Positions 33,352 to 42,388 of a stretch of 64,000 nucleotides of DNA are shown here, piece after piece. The translations under genes were made by a program, and so were the position numbers. The stretch spans positions 1,736,001-1,800,000 of the forward strand of contig NZ_CP033107.1 of NCBI RefSeq assembly GCF_003856975.1. Direction: 5' to 3'. Below the pieces are notes generated by a model, which saw only the letters and a list, made by a program, of their open reading frames with translations, was not told where the DNA came from and did no database searches. Source of the stretch: Plantibacter sp. PA-3-X8. GTDB lineage: Bacteria; Actinomycetota; Actinomycetes; Actinomycetales; Microbacteriaceae. The stretch's first letter is position 1. Each line of letters starts with the position of its first letter.

Positions 33352-33581
33352 CTGAACGCTCCCCGTGTGTGTGTTTCCCTGACGTCTCCGGCGCGTTCGT
33401 TGAGCCTGGTCCGAGCGTAGGAGGGTCATCACCGCTTGCCGAGTCCACTTTCAGGTGCCACCCGAGGAGGGGGCGACGCCTGGCAGCGTCAGGCCGGGCC
33501 CAATAAGCTGCCTCCCGAGAGGACTCCTTCCGGAGGCCTCCGCAGCGGACACGGGCGGATCGCTCGGAACGGGGTACCACG

Positions 33582-34244
33582 GTGACCGAGCTCGAGGGTG
33601 AACAGACGGCAGACACGAACGTGCCGAAGACCCGTCGTCGGACCACGCTGATCGTCGTGTCGGCGGTCGTGGTCGTCGCGCTGCTCGTCGTGGCGTTCCT
33701 CCTCTTCCGTCCGGCGACGACGACCGATGCGGGCGGCGCGACCGGGACGGCGGTCCCCACCTCGTCCACCAGCGCCGGAGCCACGACGCCTGGAGCGACC
33801 GGCTCGTCGACCGGCGCACCGGTGGAACCGGGTGGACGGCCCACGCAGACGCCGATCGCCTTCGACGACGACGCCGAGCCGCTCCCCGGTGTCACGGTCG
33901 CGATCACCGGGCTCGAGGCCGTCGACGGCGAGGCGACCGGCGTGGGGGAGATATCCGGGCCCGCCGTGCGGGTGTCGGTCGAGTTCGTGAACGGCTCCGA
34001 CGCCGAGGTCGACCTTCGCACCGTGCAGGTCACGGCCGACTCCGGCCCGGACCGGACCGCGAGTTCCGAGCTGAGCGGTCCCGGCGTCGTGGCCTTCCCG
34101 GCCCGGCTCGCTGCTGGGGACGGTGCGACAGCGGTCTACGTGTTCGCCGTGCCGGCCGACCAGCGCGAGTCGTTCCGGGTGTTCGTCGACTCGGTCGTGA
34201 CCGCACCGGTGGTGCTGTTCGAAGGCGCAGCGCCGTCCGCCTGA
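33582..34244 (+). CDS. Membrane-anchored extracellular protein of unknown function
   Basis: The 220-residue protein has a single N-terminal helix (TLIVVSAVVVVALLVVAFLLF), a Thr/Ser/Gly/Pro-rich linker (~47-90) and a C-terminal beta-rich domain (~98-218: VTVAITGLEAVDGEATGVGEISGPAVRVSVEFVNGSDAEVDL..., DQRESFRVFVDSV). The layout resembles DUF4352-like exported domains, but I cannot assign it firmly. GTG start with GGAACGGGG upstream. Possible -10 TAAGCT near 33505. It heads the plus-strand side of the island. Confidence 0.7.
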   Translation: MTELEGEQTADTNVPKTRRRTTLIVVSAVVVVALLVVAFLLFRPATTTDAGGATGTAVPTSSTSAGATTPGATGSSTGAPVEPGGRPTQTPIAFDDDAEPLPGVTVAITGLEAVDGEATGVGEISGPAVRVSVEFVNGSDAEVDLRTVQVTADSGPDRTASSELSGPGVVAFPARLAAGDGATAVYVFAVPADQRESFRVFVDSVVTAPVVLFEGAAPSA

Positions 34245-34294
34245 TCATCTCGAGCGAGTCGAGGTCGGCGACGGTGGCCGATGGCGACCTGAGG

Positions 34295-34333
34295 GGGTGA
34301 TCCGCGGGGCAACAGCGGGGGGCAAAATCACCC
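34295..34333. promoter_or_regulatory. Inverted repeat with G-tract boxes upstream of the giant protein gene
   Basis: GGGTGAT (34295-34301) and ATCACCC (34327-34333) flank CCGC/GCGG and two GCGGGGCAA-like boxes. GATACT at 34344-34349 could be the following -10. The gap 34245-34463 holds no gene. Confidence 0.5.
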
Positions 34334-34463
34334 ATGTTCGAGGGATACTGGCGCGTCAGCGGCGCTGATAGCATCCGATCGCGCCACTGCACCCGAAGCC
34401 GTGTCGTGCATCTCTCTCACCGTTACCGGTCGCCTGCTCGGCGACTGATGGGGGCACCCGATC

Positions 34464-37400
34464 ATGACCCGTTCTCTCTTCTCGAAGGCTGCCGTCGCGG
34501 CCGTGGCGCTCGCCGCGGTCCTGACGGGCGCGCTCGTCGCCACGCCTGCGTACGCCGACACCGCGCCGGTCGATCCGACCAGTCCGGCCTCGCCGACCAC
34601 GGTCAGCGCCGACGCGCTCCCGACCGTCCAGGTGGACGGTGTGGTCTGGCAGCAGATCGTCGTCGGCGACACCGTCTACGCGGTGGGAGACTTCTCCACG
34701 GCCCGTCCGGCGGGTGCCGCCCCCGGCACGAACACGGTGACGCGGAACAACATCCTCGCGTACAAGCTCTCGACCGGTGAGCTCATCCAGGGCTTCGCTC
34801 CGAGCCTCACCGGCGGCGAGGCGGTCAGCGTCGCGGCATCCCCCGACGGCTCGCGGATCTACGTCGGCGGTTCGTTCACCGCGGTGAACGGCGCGACGGT
34901 GTGGCGGATCGCCGCGCTCAACCCGACCACCGGCGCGCTCATCACCTCCTTCCTCCCGAAGCCGGCCTCGACGGTGCGCGCAATCGCCGCGACGAACAGC
35001 ACCGTCTACTTCGGCGGACTCTTCACCTCGGTCGGGACCGACCAGCGCCTCCGCCTCGCGGCGGCCAGCGCTTCCAACGGCGCGGTCCTCCCATGGGCAC
35101 CGGCGGCGGACGGCGGGCGGGTGAACGCGATCGTCCTGTCGCCCGACGGCTCGAAGGCGGTCGTCGGCGGCCAGTTCACGTCGGTCAACGGTTCGACCAA
35201 CCCGGGGTACGGTGTCGCGGCCGTGAACCTCACCGACGGTGCGCTGCTGCCGTTCGGTGCGAACGACAAGGTGCGCAACGGCGGCACCCAGGCCGGGATC
35301 ACGAGCCTCACCTCCGACGGCGACAGCGTCTACGGCACCGGCTACGTCTTCGGTTCCGGTGGCAACCTCGAGAACAGCTTCCGCGCTTCATGGGACGGCG
35401 GGGCGCTCCAGTGGGTCGCAGACTGCCACGGTGACACGTACAGTGCCGCGGTCGTCGGAGACGTCGTGTACACCGCGGGCCACGCACACTACTGCGGCAA
35501 CATCGGTGGGTTCCCGCAGACCGACCCCTGGTCGTTCTACCGCGGGATCGCCTTCAGCAAGGCGGCCACCGGGACGGCGACCCCCGACATCTACGGCTAC
35601 CCGAGCTGGGGCGGTCAGGCTTCGCCGACGCTCCTCAACTGGTTCCCGAACCTCGACACCGGCACCAAGACCGGTCAGAACCAGGGCCCATGGTCCGTCG
35701 CGGGTAACACGCAGTACGTCGTGATGGGCGGCGAGTTCAAGAACGTGAACGGATCCGGTCAGCAGGGTCTCGTCCGGTTCGCGGTGTCGTCGAAGGCGCC
35801 GAACGCGCAGGGTCCCGTCGTGACGGGTTCGCGCTTCAACCCGACGGTCACCTCGTCGGTCAACGGCCAGGCACGCATCCGTTGGACGGCGAACTGGGAC
35901 CGCGACAACACGAACCTCACCTACCAGGTGATCCGCGACGGCAACACGGCCAAGCCGATCTACACGACGACCAAGGAGTCGACCTTCTGGCAACGTGGCT
36001 CGATGGGCTACGTCGACACGGGTCTGACCCCCGGTCAGACCTACCGCTACCGGGTGTTCGCCACCGACCCCTTCGGGAACATCGCTCGCTCCGACACCGT
36101 GACCGTGACGATCGCGTCCGGTGGTCAGAGCTCGAGCGCGTACTCGTCGTCCGTGTTGGCCGACAGCCCGAAGACCTACTACCGGTTCGGTGAATCGGGC
36201 GGCACCACCGCCGAGGACTGGGCGGGCTTCGCCGACGGCAACATCACCGGTGACGTCTCGCTCAACCAGGACGGCTCGGGGATCGGCGACACGAACGCCT
36301 CCTACGGGTTCTCCGGGACCAACGGGAACGTGACGACGCCGGACGTACAGCTGTCCCCGGACACGTTCACCGTCGAGAGCTGGATCAAGACGACCTCCAC
36401 GAGCGGTGGCAAGATCATCGGCTTCGGCGGCTCTGCGACCGGCAACTCGAACAACTACGACCGCCAGGTGTACCTGGACAACGACGGCCGGATCTTCTTC
36501 GGGGTCTACCCGGGCCAGGTCAGGACCGTGAACTCGTCGAAGAGCTACAACGACGGACAGTGGCACCACGTCGCAGCGTCGATGAGCAGCGCCGGGATGA
36601 AGCTGTACGTCGACGGCCGCCTCGTGGCGAGCCGTGCCGACACGACCACCGGTCAGCCCTTCAACGGCTACTGGCGGATCGGCGGTGACAACCTGGGCGG
36701 TTGGCCCAACCAGCCGTCATCGTCCTACCTGGCCGGCAACATCGACGAGGTCGCCATCTACGACGCTGCGCTCAGCCAGGACTCGATCATCAACCACTTC
36801 GTCGCTTCCGGACGGACCTCGCCGATCCCGGCGGCGCCCGCAGACGGCTACGGCGCCTCGGTCTACAACCTGGACCCGACGCTGTACTGGCGACTCGGCG
36901 AGACGGCGGGCGCTGCGGCGCTCGACTCCTCGAAGAGCGATCACGCCGGAACGTACACCGGCCGGGTGAACCAGGGCGTCGACGGTGCGATCACCGGGAC
37001 GGCCAACAAGGCCGCCGCGTTCGACCCCATCAACCAGGGCGGCTGGCAGCAGGCCGGCGTCGCGAGCAACGACCAGTTCTCCAGCCCGAACTCGTACGCC
37101 CTCGAACTGTGGTTCAAGACCACGACGACGCGTGGAGGCAAGCTCATCGGCTTCGGGAGCAGTCAGACCGGTACGTCCGGCAGCTACGACCGCCACGTCT
37201 ACATGGAGCCGAACGGTGCGTTGACCTTCGGGACCTGGACGGGCCAGACGAACACGATCACCTCGGTCGCCGGCCTCAACAACGGTGCCTGGCACCACCT
37301 CGTGGCCGAGCAGTCGAGCGACGGGATGAAGCTCTACGTGGACGGGGCGCTGCAGGGCACCAACCCGCAGACGGGTGCGCAGGACTACGCGGGCTACTGG

Positions 37401-40148
37401 CGGATCGCCGGTGACAACGTGTGGAACGGCACCGACCCGTTCTTCTCCGGGACGCTCGACGAGGTCGCCGTCTACCCGACGCCGCTCACGAACGCCCAGG
37501 TCCAGAACCACTGGGAACTCGGGACGGGCGTGGTGCCGAACGTCGCTCCGACCGCATCGTTCACCGGTTCCGCCGTCGACCTGCACGCGGAGTTCGACGC
37601 CTCCGCCTCGGCGGACCAGGACGGCACCATCGCGTCCTACGCCTGGGACTTCGGCGACGGGACGACGGGGACCGGCGTGACGCCGAGCCACGACTACACG
37701 ACGGCCGGTGCGCACACCGTGACCCTCACCGTCACCGACAACCGGGGCGCGACGGCGACCACGACCGGCTCCGTCACGACGAAGCTCCCGAACGTCGCTC
37801 CGACCGCCGCCTACAGTCCGTCCGCGCAGAACCTGACGGTCGCCTTCGACGCTTCGGCGTCGACGGATCCTGACGGCTCGATCGCGTCCTTCGCCTGGAA
37901 CTTCGGTGACGGCACGACCGGCACGGGCGCCACCACGTCGCACACCTACACGGCCGCGGGCAGCTACCAGGCCAAGCTCACGGTGACGGACGACCAGGGC
38001 GCGATCGGCGAGGTCACCCAGACCATCGTCGTCAGCGCGCCGGTCCTCGTCGCGCCGACGTCGCACTTCACGCAGTCGGCCGCCGGTCTCGCGGTGAGCC
38101 TCGACGGTTCGACCTCGACCGACGGCGACGGCACGATCGTGTCGCACGCCTGGAACTTCGGCGACGGTCAGACCGGCACCGGAGCCACGGTCTCGCACAC
38201 CTACGCCGCCGCCGGAAGCTTCACAGTCACGCACACGGTGACGGACAACGACGGCCTGACGGGCAGCAGCACCTCCGTCGTGACCGTCGCGGCTCCCGCC
38301 AACGTCGCTCCGACGGCCGCCTTCACGGCGACGCCGAGCGGCCTCGTCGTCGCGGTCGACGGCTCCACCTCGACCGACAGCGACGGCACCATCGCGTCCT
38401 ACTCCTGGAACTTCGGCGACAGCGGGACGGCGACCGGAGCCACGGCCTCGCACAGCTACGCCGCCGCCGGGACCTACACGGTCACGCTGACGGTGACCGA
38501 CAACGGCGGTGCGACGAACTCGACCACGCGCAGCGTGACCGTCACCGCACCGGTCACCCCGACCTCGCTCGCGAACGACTCGTTCACGCGCTCGGTGACG
38601 GGTGGCTTCGGCACGGCGGACAGCGGCGGCACCTGGTCGATCACCGGAGGTGCGGCGAACGCCACCGTCACCGGCGGCAAGGGTGTGCTGAAGCTCACCA
38701 AGGGCGGGGCAGGCGTGAACGGGTCGCTCTCGGGCGTCTCGTCGACCTCGACCGACGCCAGCGTCGTCTTCCGCCTGGACAAGGTGGCTGACGGCGGCGG
38801 GGCATTCGTCTCGCTCGCCGGACGCCAGGTGTCCGCAGGCAACGACTACCGGGCGAAGGTGAAGGTGGCGTCGAACGGCGCGATGACCCTCTACATCACC
38901 CGAACGGTGGGCGGCGCGGAGACCACGCTGAAGACCGTCGCCCTTGCAGGCACCTACACGGTCGGCACGGAGTACACCATCCGTGTCCAGGTCGACGGCG
39001 CCAACGCGACCACGGTCAACGCGAAGGCGTGGCGCACCGCCACTGCCGAGCCGACGAGCTGGCAGACGACGACGACCGACAGCACGGCCGTCCTCCAGAC
39101 AGCGGGAACCGTCGGGGTCATGACCTACCTGAGCGCCAGCTCGACCAACTTCCCGGTCTCCGTGGCGTTCGACAGTCTGACGGTGGTGCCCGTCGGTGCC
39201 CCGACGACCCCACCTGTCGCGAACGTCGCCCCGGTGGCCGCGTTCACCCAGTCGGCTGCGGACCTCGTGCTGAGTGTCGACGGCTCCACGTCGAGCGACA
39301 GTGACGGGACGCTGGCCTCCTACGCCTGGGACTTCGGAGACGGCGGGACCGCGACCGGTGCCACCGCGACGCACACCTATGCCGCGGCAGGTTCCTACAC
39401 GGTGCGGCTCACCGTGACGGACAACGTCGGTGCCACAGGCACCGTCACGAGTGTCGCGACCGTGACCGCCCCGGTGACCCCGCCGGTCGACCCGCCGGTG
39501 GACCCGGCAGCCAAGTTCGCTGCCGACACGTTCGAGCGCACCCAGGCCGGCGGCTTCGGCAACGCCGACACGGGTGGTGCCTGGACGGTCACCGGGGGAG
39601 CGGCCAACGCGTCCGTGGCGGCCGGCAAGGGCGTGCTCAAGCTCACGAAGGCCGGCGCCGGAGTGAGCGCGTACCTGGCCGGTGTCTCGGCGCAGAGCAC
39701 GGACGCCACCGTCAACTTCTCCCTGGACAAGCTGCCCGACGGTGGAGGCGCCTTCGTCTCCCTCGCGGGCCGCCAGGTGTCCCCGGGGAACGACTACCGG
39801 GCGAAGGTCAAGGTCGCTTCCAACGGCGCGATGACCCTCTACGTCACGAAGACGGTCGCGGGTGTGGAGACCACCCTCAAGACGGTCGCCGTGGCCGGGG
39901 TGTTCGCTCCTGCGACGGAGTACACCGTGCGCGTGCAGGTGACGGGGAGCGGGACGTCGACCATCAGCGCCAAGGTCTGGGCTGCGGCCTCCACCGAGCC
40001 GGCCGCCTGGCAGACGACCGCGACCGACGCATCGGCCGAGTTGCAGGGCGCCGGGACCGTCGCGCTCGTCGCGTACCTGAGTGGCAGCTCGACCAACTTC
40101 CCGGTGTCCGTGTCGTTCGACAGCCTCGTCGCTCGGCCCGTCCAGTGA
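34464..40148 (+). CDS. Giant secreted protein: beta-propeller-like, FN3, 2 LamG-like, 5 PKD, 2 lectin-like domains
   Basis: The 1894-residue protein has a signal peptide (cleavage about 31, AYA|DTA). Order by residue: beta-propeller-like repeats with SPDGSR/SPDGSK and GGxFTSVNG (~50-450), FN3-like (~451-552), two LamG/concanavalin A-like domains (~555-785 and 793-1022: FTVESWIKT, GQWHHVAASM, GYWRIGGDN; second copy similar), PKD domains (~1026-1366, four) with DFGDG and TVTLTVTDN, a lectin-like domain (~1368-1579), a fifth PKD (~1587-1671) and a second lectin-like domain (~1683-1894). No sortase motif or anchor is visible, so it is probably released or bound to the polymer. A glycosyltransferase gene follows 10 bases later. 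Likely a surface adhesin or EPS-organising protein; function inferred. Confidence 0.92.
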   Translation: MTRSLFSKAAVAAVALAAVLTGALVATPAYADTAPVDPTSPASPTTVSADALPTVQVDGVVWQQIVVGDTVYAVGDFSTARPAGAAPGTNTVTRNNILAYKLSTGELIQGFAPSLTGGEAVSVAASPDGSRIYVGGSFTAVNGATVWRIAALNPTTGALITSFLPKPASTVRAIAATNSTVYFGGLFTSVGTDQRLRLAAASASNGAVLPWAPAADGGRVNAIVLSPDGSKAVVGGQFTSVNGSTNPGYGVAAVNLTDGALLPFGANDKVRNGGTQAGITSLTSDGDSVYGTGYVFGSGGNLENSFRASWDGGALQWVADCHGDTYSAAVVGDVVYTAGHAHYCGNIGGFPQTDPWSFYRGIAFSKAATGTATPDIYGYPSWGGQASPTLLNWFPNLDTGTKTGQNQGPWSVAGNTQYVVMGGEFKNVNGSGQQGLVRFAVSSKAPNAQGPVVTGSRFNPTVTSSVNGQARIRWTANWDRDNTNLTYQVIRDGNTAKPIYTTTKESTFWQRGSMGYVDTGLTPGQTYRYRVFATDPFGNIARSDTVTVTIASGGQSSSAYSSSVLADSPKTYYRFGESGGTTAEDWAGFADGNITGDVSLNQDGSGIGDTNASYGFSGTNGNVTTPDVQLSPDTFTVESWIKTTSTSGGKIIGFGGSATGNSNNYDRQVYLDNDGRIFFGVYPGQVRTVNSSKSYNDGQWHHVAASMSSAGMKLYVDGRLVASRADTTTGQPFNGYWRIGGDNLGGWPNQPSSSYLAGNIDEVAIYDAALSQDSIINHFVASGRTSPIPAAPADGYGASVYNLDPTLYWRLGETAGAAALDSSKSDHAGTYTGRVNQGVDGAITGTANKAAAFDPINQGGWQQAGVASNDQFSSPNSYALELWFKTTTTRGGKLIGFGSSQTGTSGSYDRHVYMEPNGALTFGTWTGQTNTITSVAGLNNGAWHHLVAEQSSDGMKLYVDGALQGTNPQTGAQDYAGYWRIAGDNVWNGTDPFFSGTLDEVAVYPTPLTNAQVQNHWELGTGVVPNVAPTASFTGSAVDLHAEFDASASADQDGTIASYAWDFGDGTTGTGVTPSHDYTTAGAHTVTLTVTDNRGATATTTGSVTTKLPNVAPTAAYSPSAQNLTVAFDASASTDPDGSIASFAWNFGDGTTGTGATTSHTYTAAGSYQAKLTVTDDQGAIGEVTQTIVVSAPVLVAPTSHFTQSAAGLAVSLDGSTSTDGDGTIVSHAWNFGDGQTGTGATVSHTYAAAGSFTVTHTVTDNDGLTGSSTSVVTVAAPANVAPTAAFTATPSGLVVAVDGSTSTDSDGTIASYSWNFGDSGTATGATASHSYAAAGTYTVTLTVTDNGGATNSTTRSVTVTAPVTPTSLANDSFTRSVTGGFGTADSGGTWSITGGAANATVTGGKGVLKLTKGGAGVNGSLSGVSSTSTDASVVFRLDKVADGGGAFVSLAGRQVSAGNDYRAKVKVASNGAMTLYITRTVGGAETTLKTVALAGTYTVGTEYTIRVQVDGANATTVNAKAWRTATAEPTSWQTTTTDSTAVLQTAGTVGVMTYLSASSTNFPVSVAFDSLTVVPVGAPTTPPVANVAPVAAFTQSAADLVLSVDGSTSSDSDGTLASYAWDFGDGGTATGATATHTYAAAGSYTVRLTVTDNVGATGTVTSVATVTAPVTPPVDPPVDPAAKFAADTFERTQAGGFGNADTGGAWTVTGGAANASVAAGKGVLKLTKAGAGVSAYLAGVSAQSTDATVNFSLDKLPDGGGAFVSLAGRQVSPGNDYRAKVKVASNGAMTLYVTKTVAGVETTLKTVAVAGVFAPATEYTVRVQVTGSGTSTISAKVWAAASTEPAAWQTTATDASAELQGAGTVALVAYLSGSSTNFPVSVSFDSLVARPVQ

Positions 40149-40158
40149 GCGCGGCTCG

Positions 40159-41082
40159 ATGAGCGCCGTCTCCACCGGCCACGCGTCGTCACCGAAGGGT
40201 GGCGGCGCGCTGCGCCGCGCTCGCAAGCGGCTCAAGCACCTCGTCGCGCGCCTCGACACGATCACCCTCGGCGCGCTCGAAGCCACGCGTCGGTCCTCGC
40301 TGCTCGGAGACGGCGATGCCGTCGTCTCGCTGACGAGCTACGGCGTGCGGATCGACGCTGTTCACACCACCATCGAGTCGATCGGACGCGGCGTGGTCCG
40401 CCCTCGCCGGATCATCCTCTGGCTCGATGACGCTGACGCTCTGGAACGGTCCACGCCGCAGCTTCGACGTCTGCAGCGGCGTGGGCTCGAGGTGCGTCTC
40501 GCCGACAACCTCGGCCCCCACACGAAATACTGGCCGTACGTCGAATCGACGCCGGATCGGTCGGTACCGCTCGTGACGGCCGACGACGACATCATCTACC
40601 CCCGTCGATGGCTCGCAGACCTGCTCGAGGCGGGTCGAACGCGCCCCGACACGATCCACTGCTACTGGGCACGGGTGGTGCGACTGGACGACGACGGACG
40701 CTTCGCACCCTACGGCTCGTGGCCGTCGGCATCCGACACCGCACCGTCCCCGGCGAACTTCGCCCTCGGCGTCTCGGGTGTCCTGTACCCGCCACGTATG
40801 CTCGACGCGCTCCACGGAGCCGGGCGTGCCTTCGAGACCGTGACCCCCAAGGCCGACGACATCTGGCTGCACGCGATCGCCCTGCGCGCCGGCGTGCCGG
40901 TCGCCCAGGTCCGCGACAAGGCCGTGCACTTCCTCACCGTCCCAGGAACCCAGGTGATCAGCCTGCGTGCGGACAATGTGGCGGGAACCGGGAACGACGA
41001 CGCCATCGACCGGGTCTACGGACCGGAGGACCGAGCCGTCCTCACCGGCATCGATCGCGGAGCGAGGCGGACCGGCACCTGA
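40159..41082 (+). CDS. Glycosyltransferase-like protein
   Basis: The 307-residue protein contains VVSLTSYGVRI, PRRIILWLDD, ITRLQRRGLEVRLADNLGPHTKYWPYV-type segments and a DDD motif (VTADDDIIYPRRWL) that fits the nucleotide-sugar binding site of GT-A fold enzymes of the capsular/LPS type. It has no signal peptide or transmembrane helix. It begins 10 bases after the giant protein, so the two are probably one transcript. Its last 67 bases overlap the 3' end of the convergent Wzy-like gene. Confidence 0.75.
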   Translation: MSAVSTGHASSPKGGGALRRARKRLKHLVARLDTITLGALEATRRSSLLGDGDAVVSLTSYGVRIDAVHTTIESIGRGVVRPRRIILWLDDADALERSTPQLRRLQRRGLEVRLADNLGPHTKYWPYVESTPDRSVPLVTADDDIIYPRRWLADLLEAGRTRPDTIHCYWARVVRLDDDGRFAPYGSWPSASDTAPSPANFALGVSGVLYPPRMLDALHGAGRAFETVTPKADDIWLHAIALRAGVPVAQVRDKAVHFLTVPGTQVISLRADNVAGTGNDDAIDRVYGPEDRAVLTGIDRGARRTGT

Positions 41083-42374
41083 GCGGACCGCCGGGAGGCG
41101 TGTCGGGCGACGACGACCCTGGGTGGCCTGAGCGCGAGAGCCGTCCGGCGGCCGATCGTCGCATCCGCGACGGCGATGCCGATCACCGCCCAGAGCACGA
41201 TGCCGGCGACGGAGCGGGTGGCGAGTGAGCTGTACGTCTGGGGGATGATGACCGCGATCGCACCGGCCAGCATGACCCCGGGCATCGAGACCCATCGTCG
41301 AGCGGTCACGAGCAGTGCGACCATCGTCCCGAAGTACAGCAGCGCGAACACGATCCCGATGTCGATCGAGTACATGAGCACGGCACTCTCGAGGCTGGTG
41401 CCGAGGCCGGCCGCCGACCCGATCCGGTAGCTGGAGGAGATCCCCTGCCCCGTCAGCAGGAAGTCCGGCCATTCCCGGGCGAAGAAGTCGAGGGCGAGGA
41501 GCCGGGCGCGGGTGGACCCCGTGTCGTCCTGGACACGATCGAGGACGCCGGCCGCGAGGGGTGAGAGGGCGGTCGCGACGATCGCGACGGAGGCGAGCAC
41601 CATGCCGACGAGTCGTGCGGCGGCACTCTTCGTCGACATCCCGACCACGTACAGGGCGCCGACGATCATGACGATGAGCCCGAGGCGCGACTGCGACACG
41701 AGGACGCCGACGAACATCACGGCCAGCAGTGGCAGCCGGAGCCACCAGTGGCGCACACCGGCGAGGAGCGGGGTCACGACGCAGACGGCGAGGGACAGCG
41801 CGAGCGGTTGGTCCAGCGTGCCCATCCACCGGTCGTGGACGGGGTTGAACCAGTACTGGGATTCGAAGCCTGCCGCGTAGACGATCGGCTCCTTCACGAT
41901 CCACTGCGCGATCGCGACGGCGACGGCGACGGTGGTGAGGAGGATGATCAGATCGCGGAGGCGCAACAGCCACCGGCGGTCGGCACCCTCGAGGATGAGG
42001 AGCAGAAGCAATACGGGCACGAGGATCTGGTCGACCAGCAGATTCATGCCGCCGCCGTAGCTGCTGAACCGGGTCGTGACGAACGCGACCGACACGACGA
42101 GCCCGAGCGCGAGGAACACCACGACGTGCTCGGCGACCACCTCGGCGAGCCGCGGTCCGTTGTGGATCACCTGCATCGCGACGGTGGCGATGACCAGCCA
42201 GGTGGCCGGATGGAACGCCAGCCCTCCGCTCGCCTGGCCGGTCAGCACGTATCCGCCGACGGTCGGGACGAGGAACCAGAGTGAGACCGCCATGGCGACG
42301 CTCGCCATCGGGCGGTCGCGCAGGACGAGCGCCACCGCCAGGCAGACCAGGATCCAGAGGATGAGTTGGGTCAT
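41016..42374 (-). CDS. O-antigen ligase / Wzy-like polymerase
   Basis: The 452-residue membrane protein has about 11-12 helices and a large external loop with DSQYWFNPVHDRWMGTLDQPLALSLAV-like sequence and later QSRLG, as in Wzy/WaaL-type polymerases. Such enzymes join undecaprenyl-linked repeat units or attach polymer. It lies 14 bases downstream of the Wzc-like gene and is likely co-transcribed with it. The C-terminal ~45 residues are basic and overlap the neighbouring glycosyltransferase gene antisense. Confidence 0.82.
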   Translation of the reverse strand: MTQLILWILVCLAVALVLRDRPMASVAMAVSLWFLVPTVGGYVLTGQASGGLAFHPATWLVIATVAMQVIHNGPRLAEVVAEHVVVFLALGLVVSVAFVTTRFSSYGGGMNLLVDQILVPVLLLLLILEGADRRWLLRLRDLIILLTTVAVAVAIAQWIVKEPIVYAAGFESQYWFNPVHDRWMGTLDQPLALSLAVCVVTPLLAGVRHWWLRLPLLAVMFVGVLVSQSRLGLIVMIVGALYVVGMSTKSAAARLVGMVLASVAIVATALSPLAAGVLDRVQDDTGSTRARLLALDFFAREWPDFLLTGQGISSSYRIGSAAGLGTSLESAVLMYSIDIGIVFALLYFGTMVALLVTARRWVSMPGVMLAGAIAVIIPQTYSSLATRSVAGIVLWAVIGIAVADATIGRRTALALRPPRVVVARHASRRSAQVPVRLAPRSMPVRTARSSGP

Positions 42375-42388
42375 GGGCGGAGCGCGGC

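Noticed and set aside
36717..40286. 1189-residue minus-strand frame opposite the giant PKD protein
   Set aside because: A GC-rich shadow frame; the plus strand encodes a signal peptide, LamG and PKD motifs in frame.
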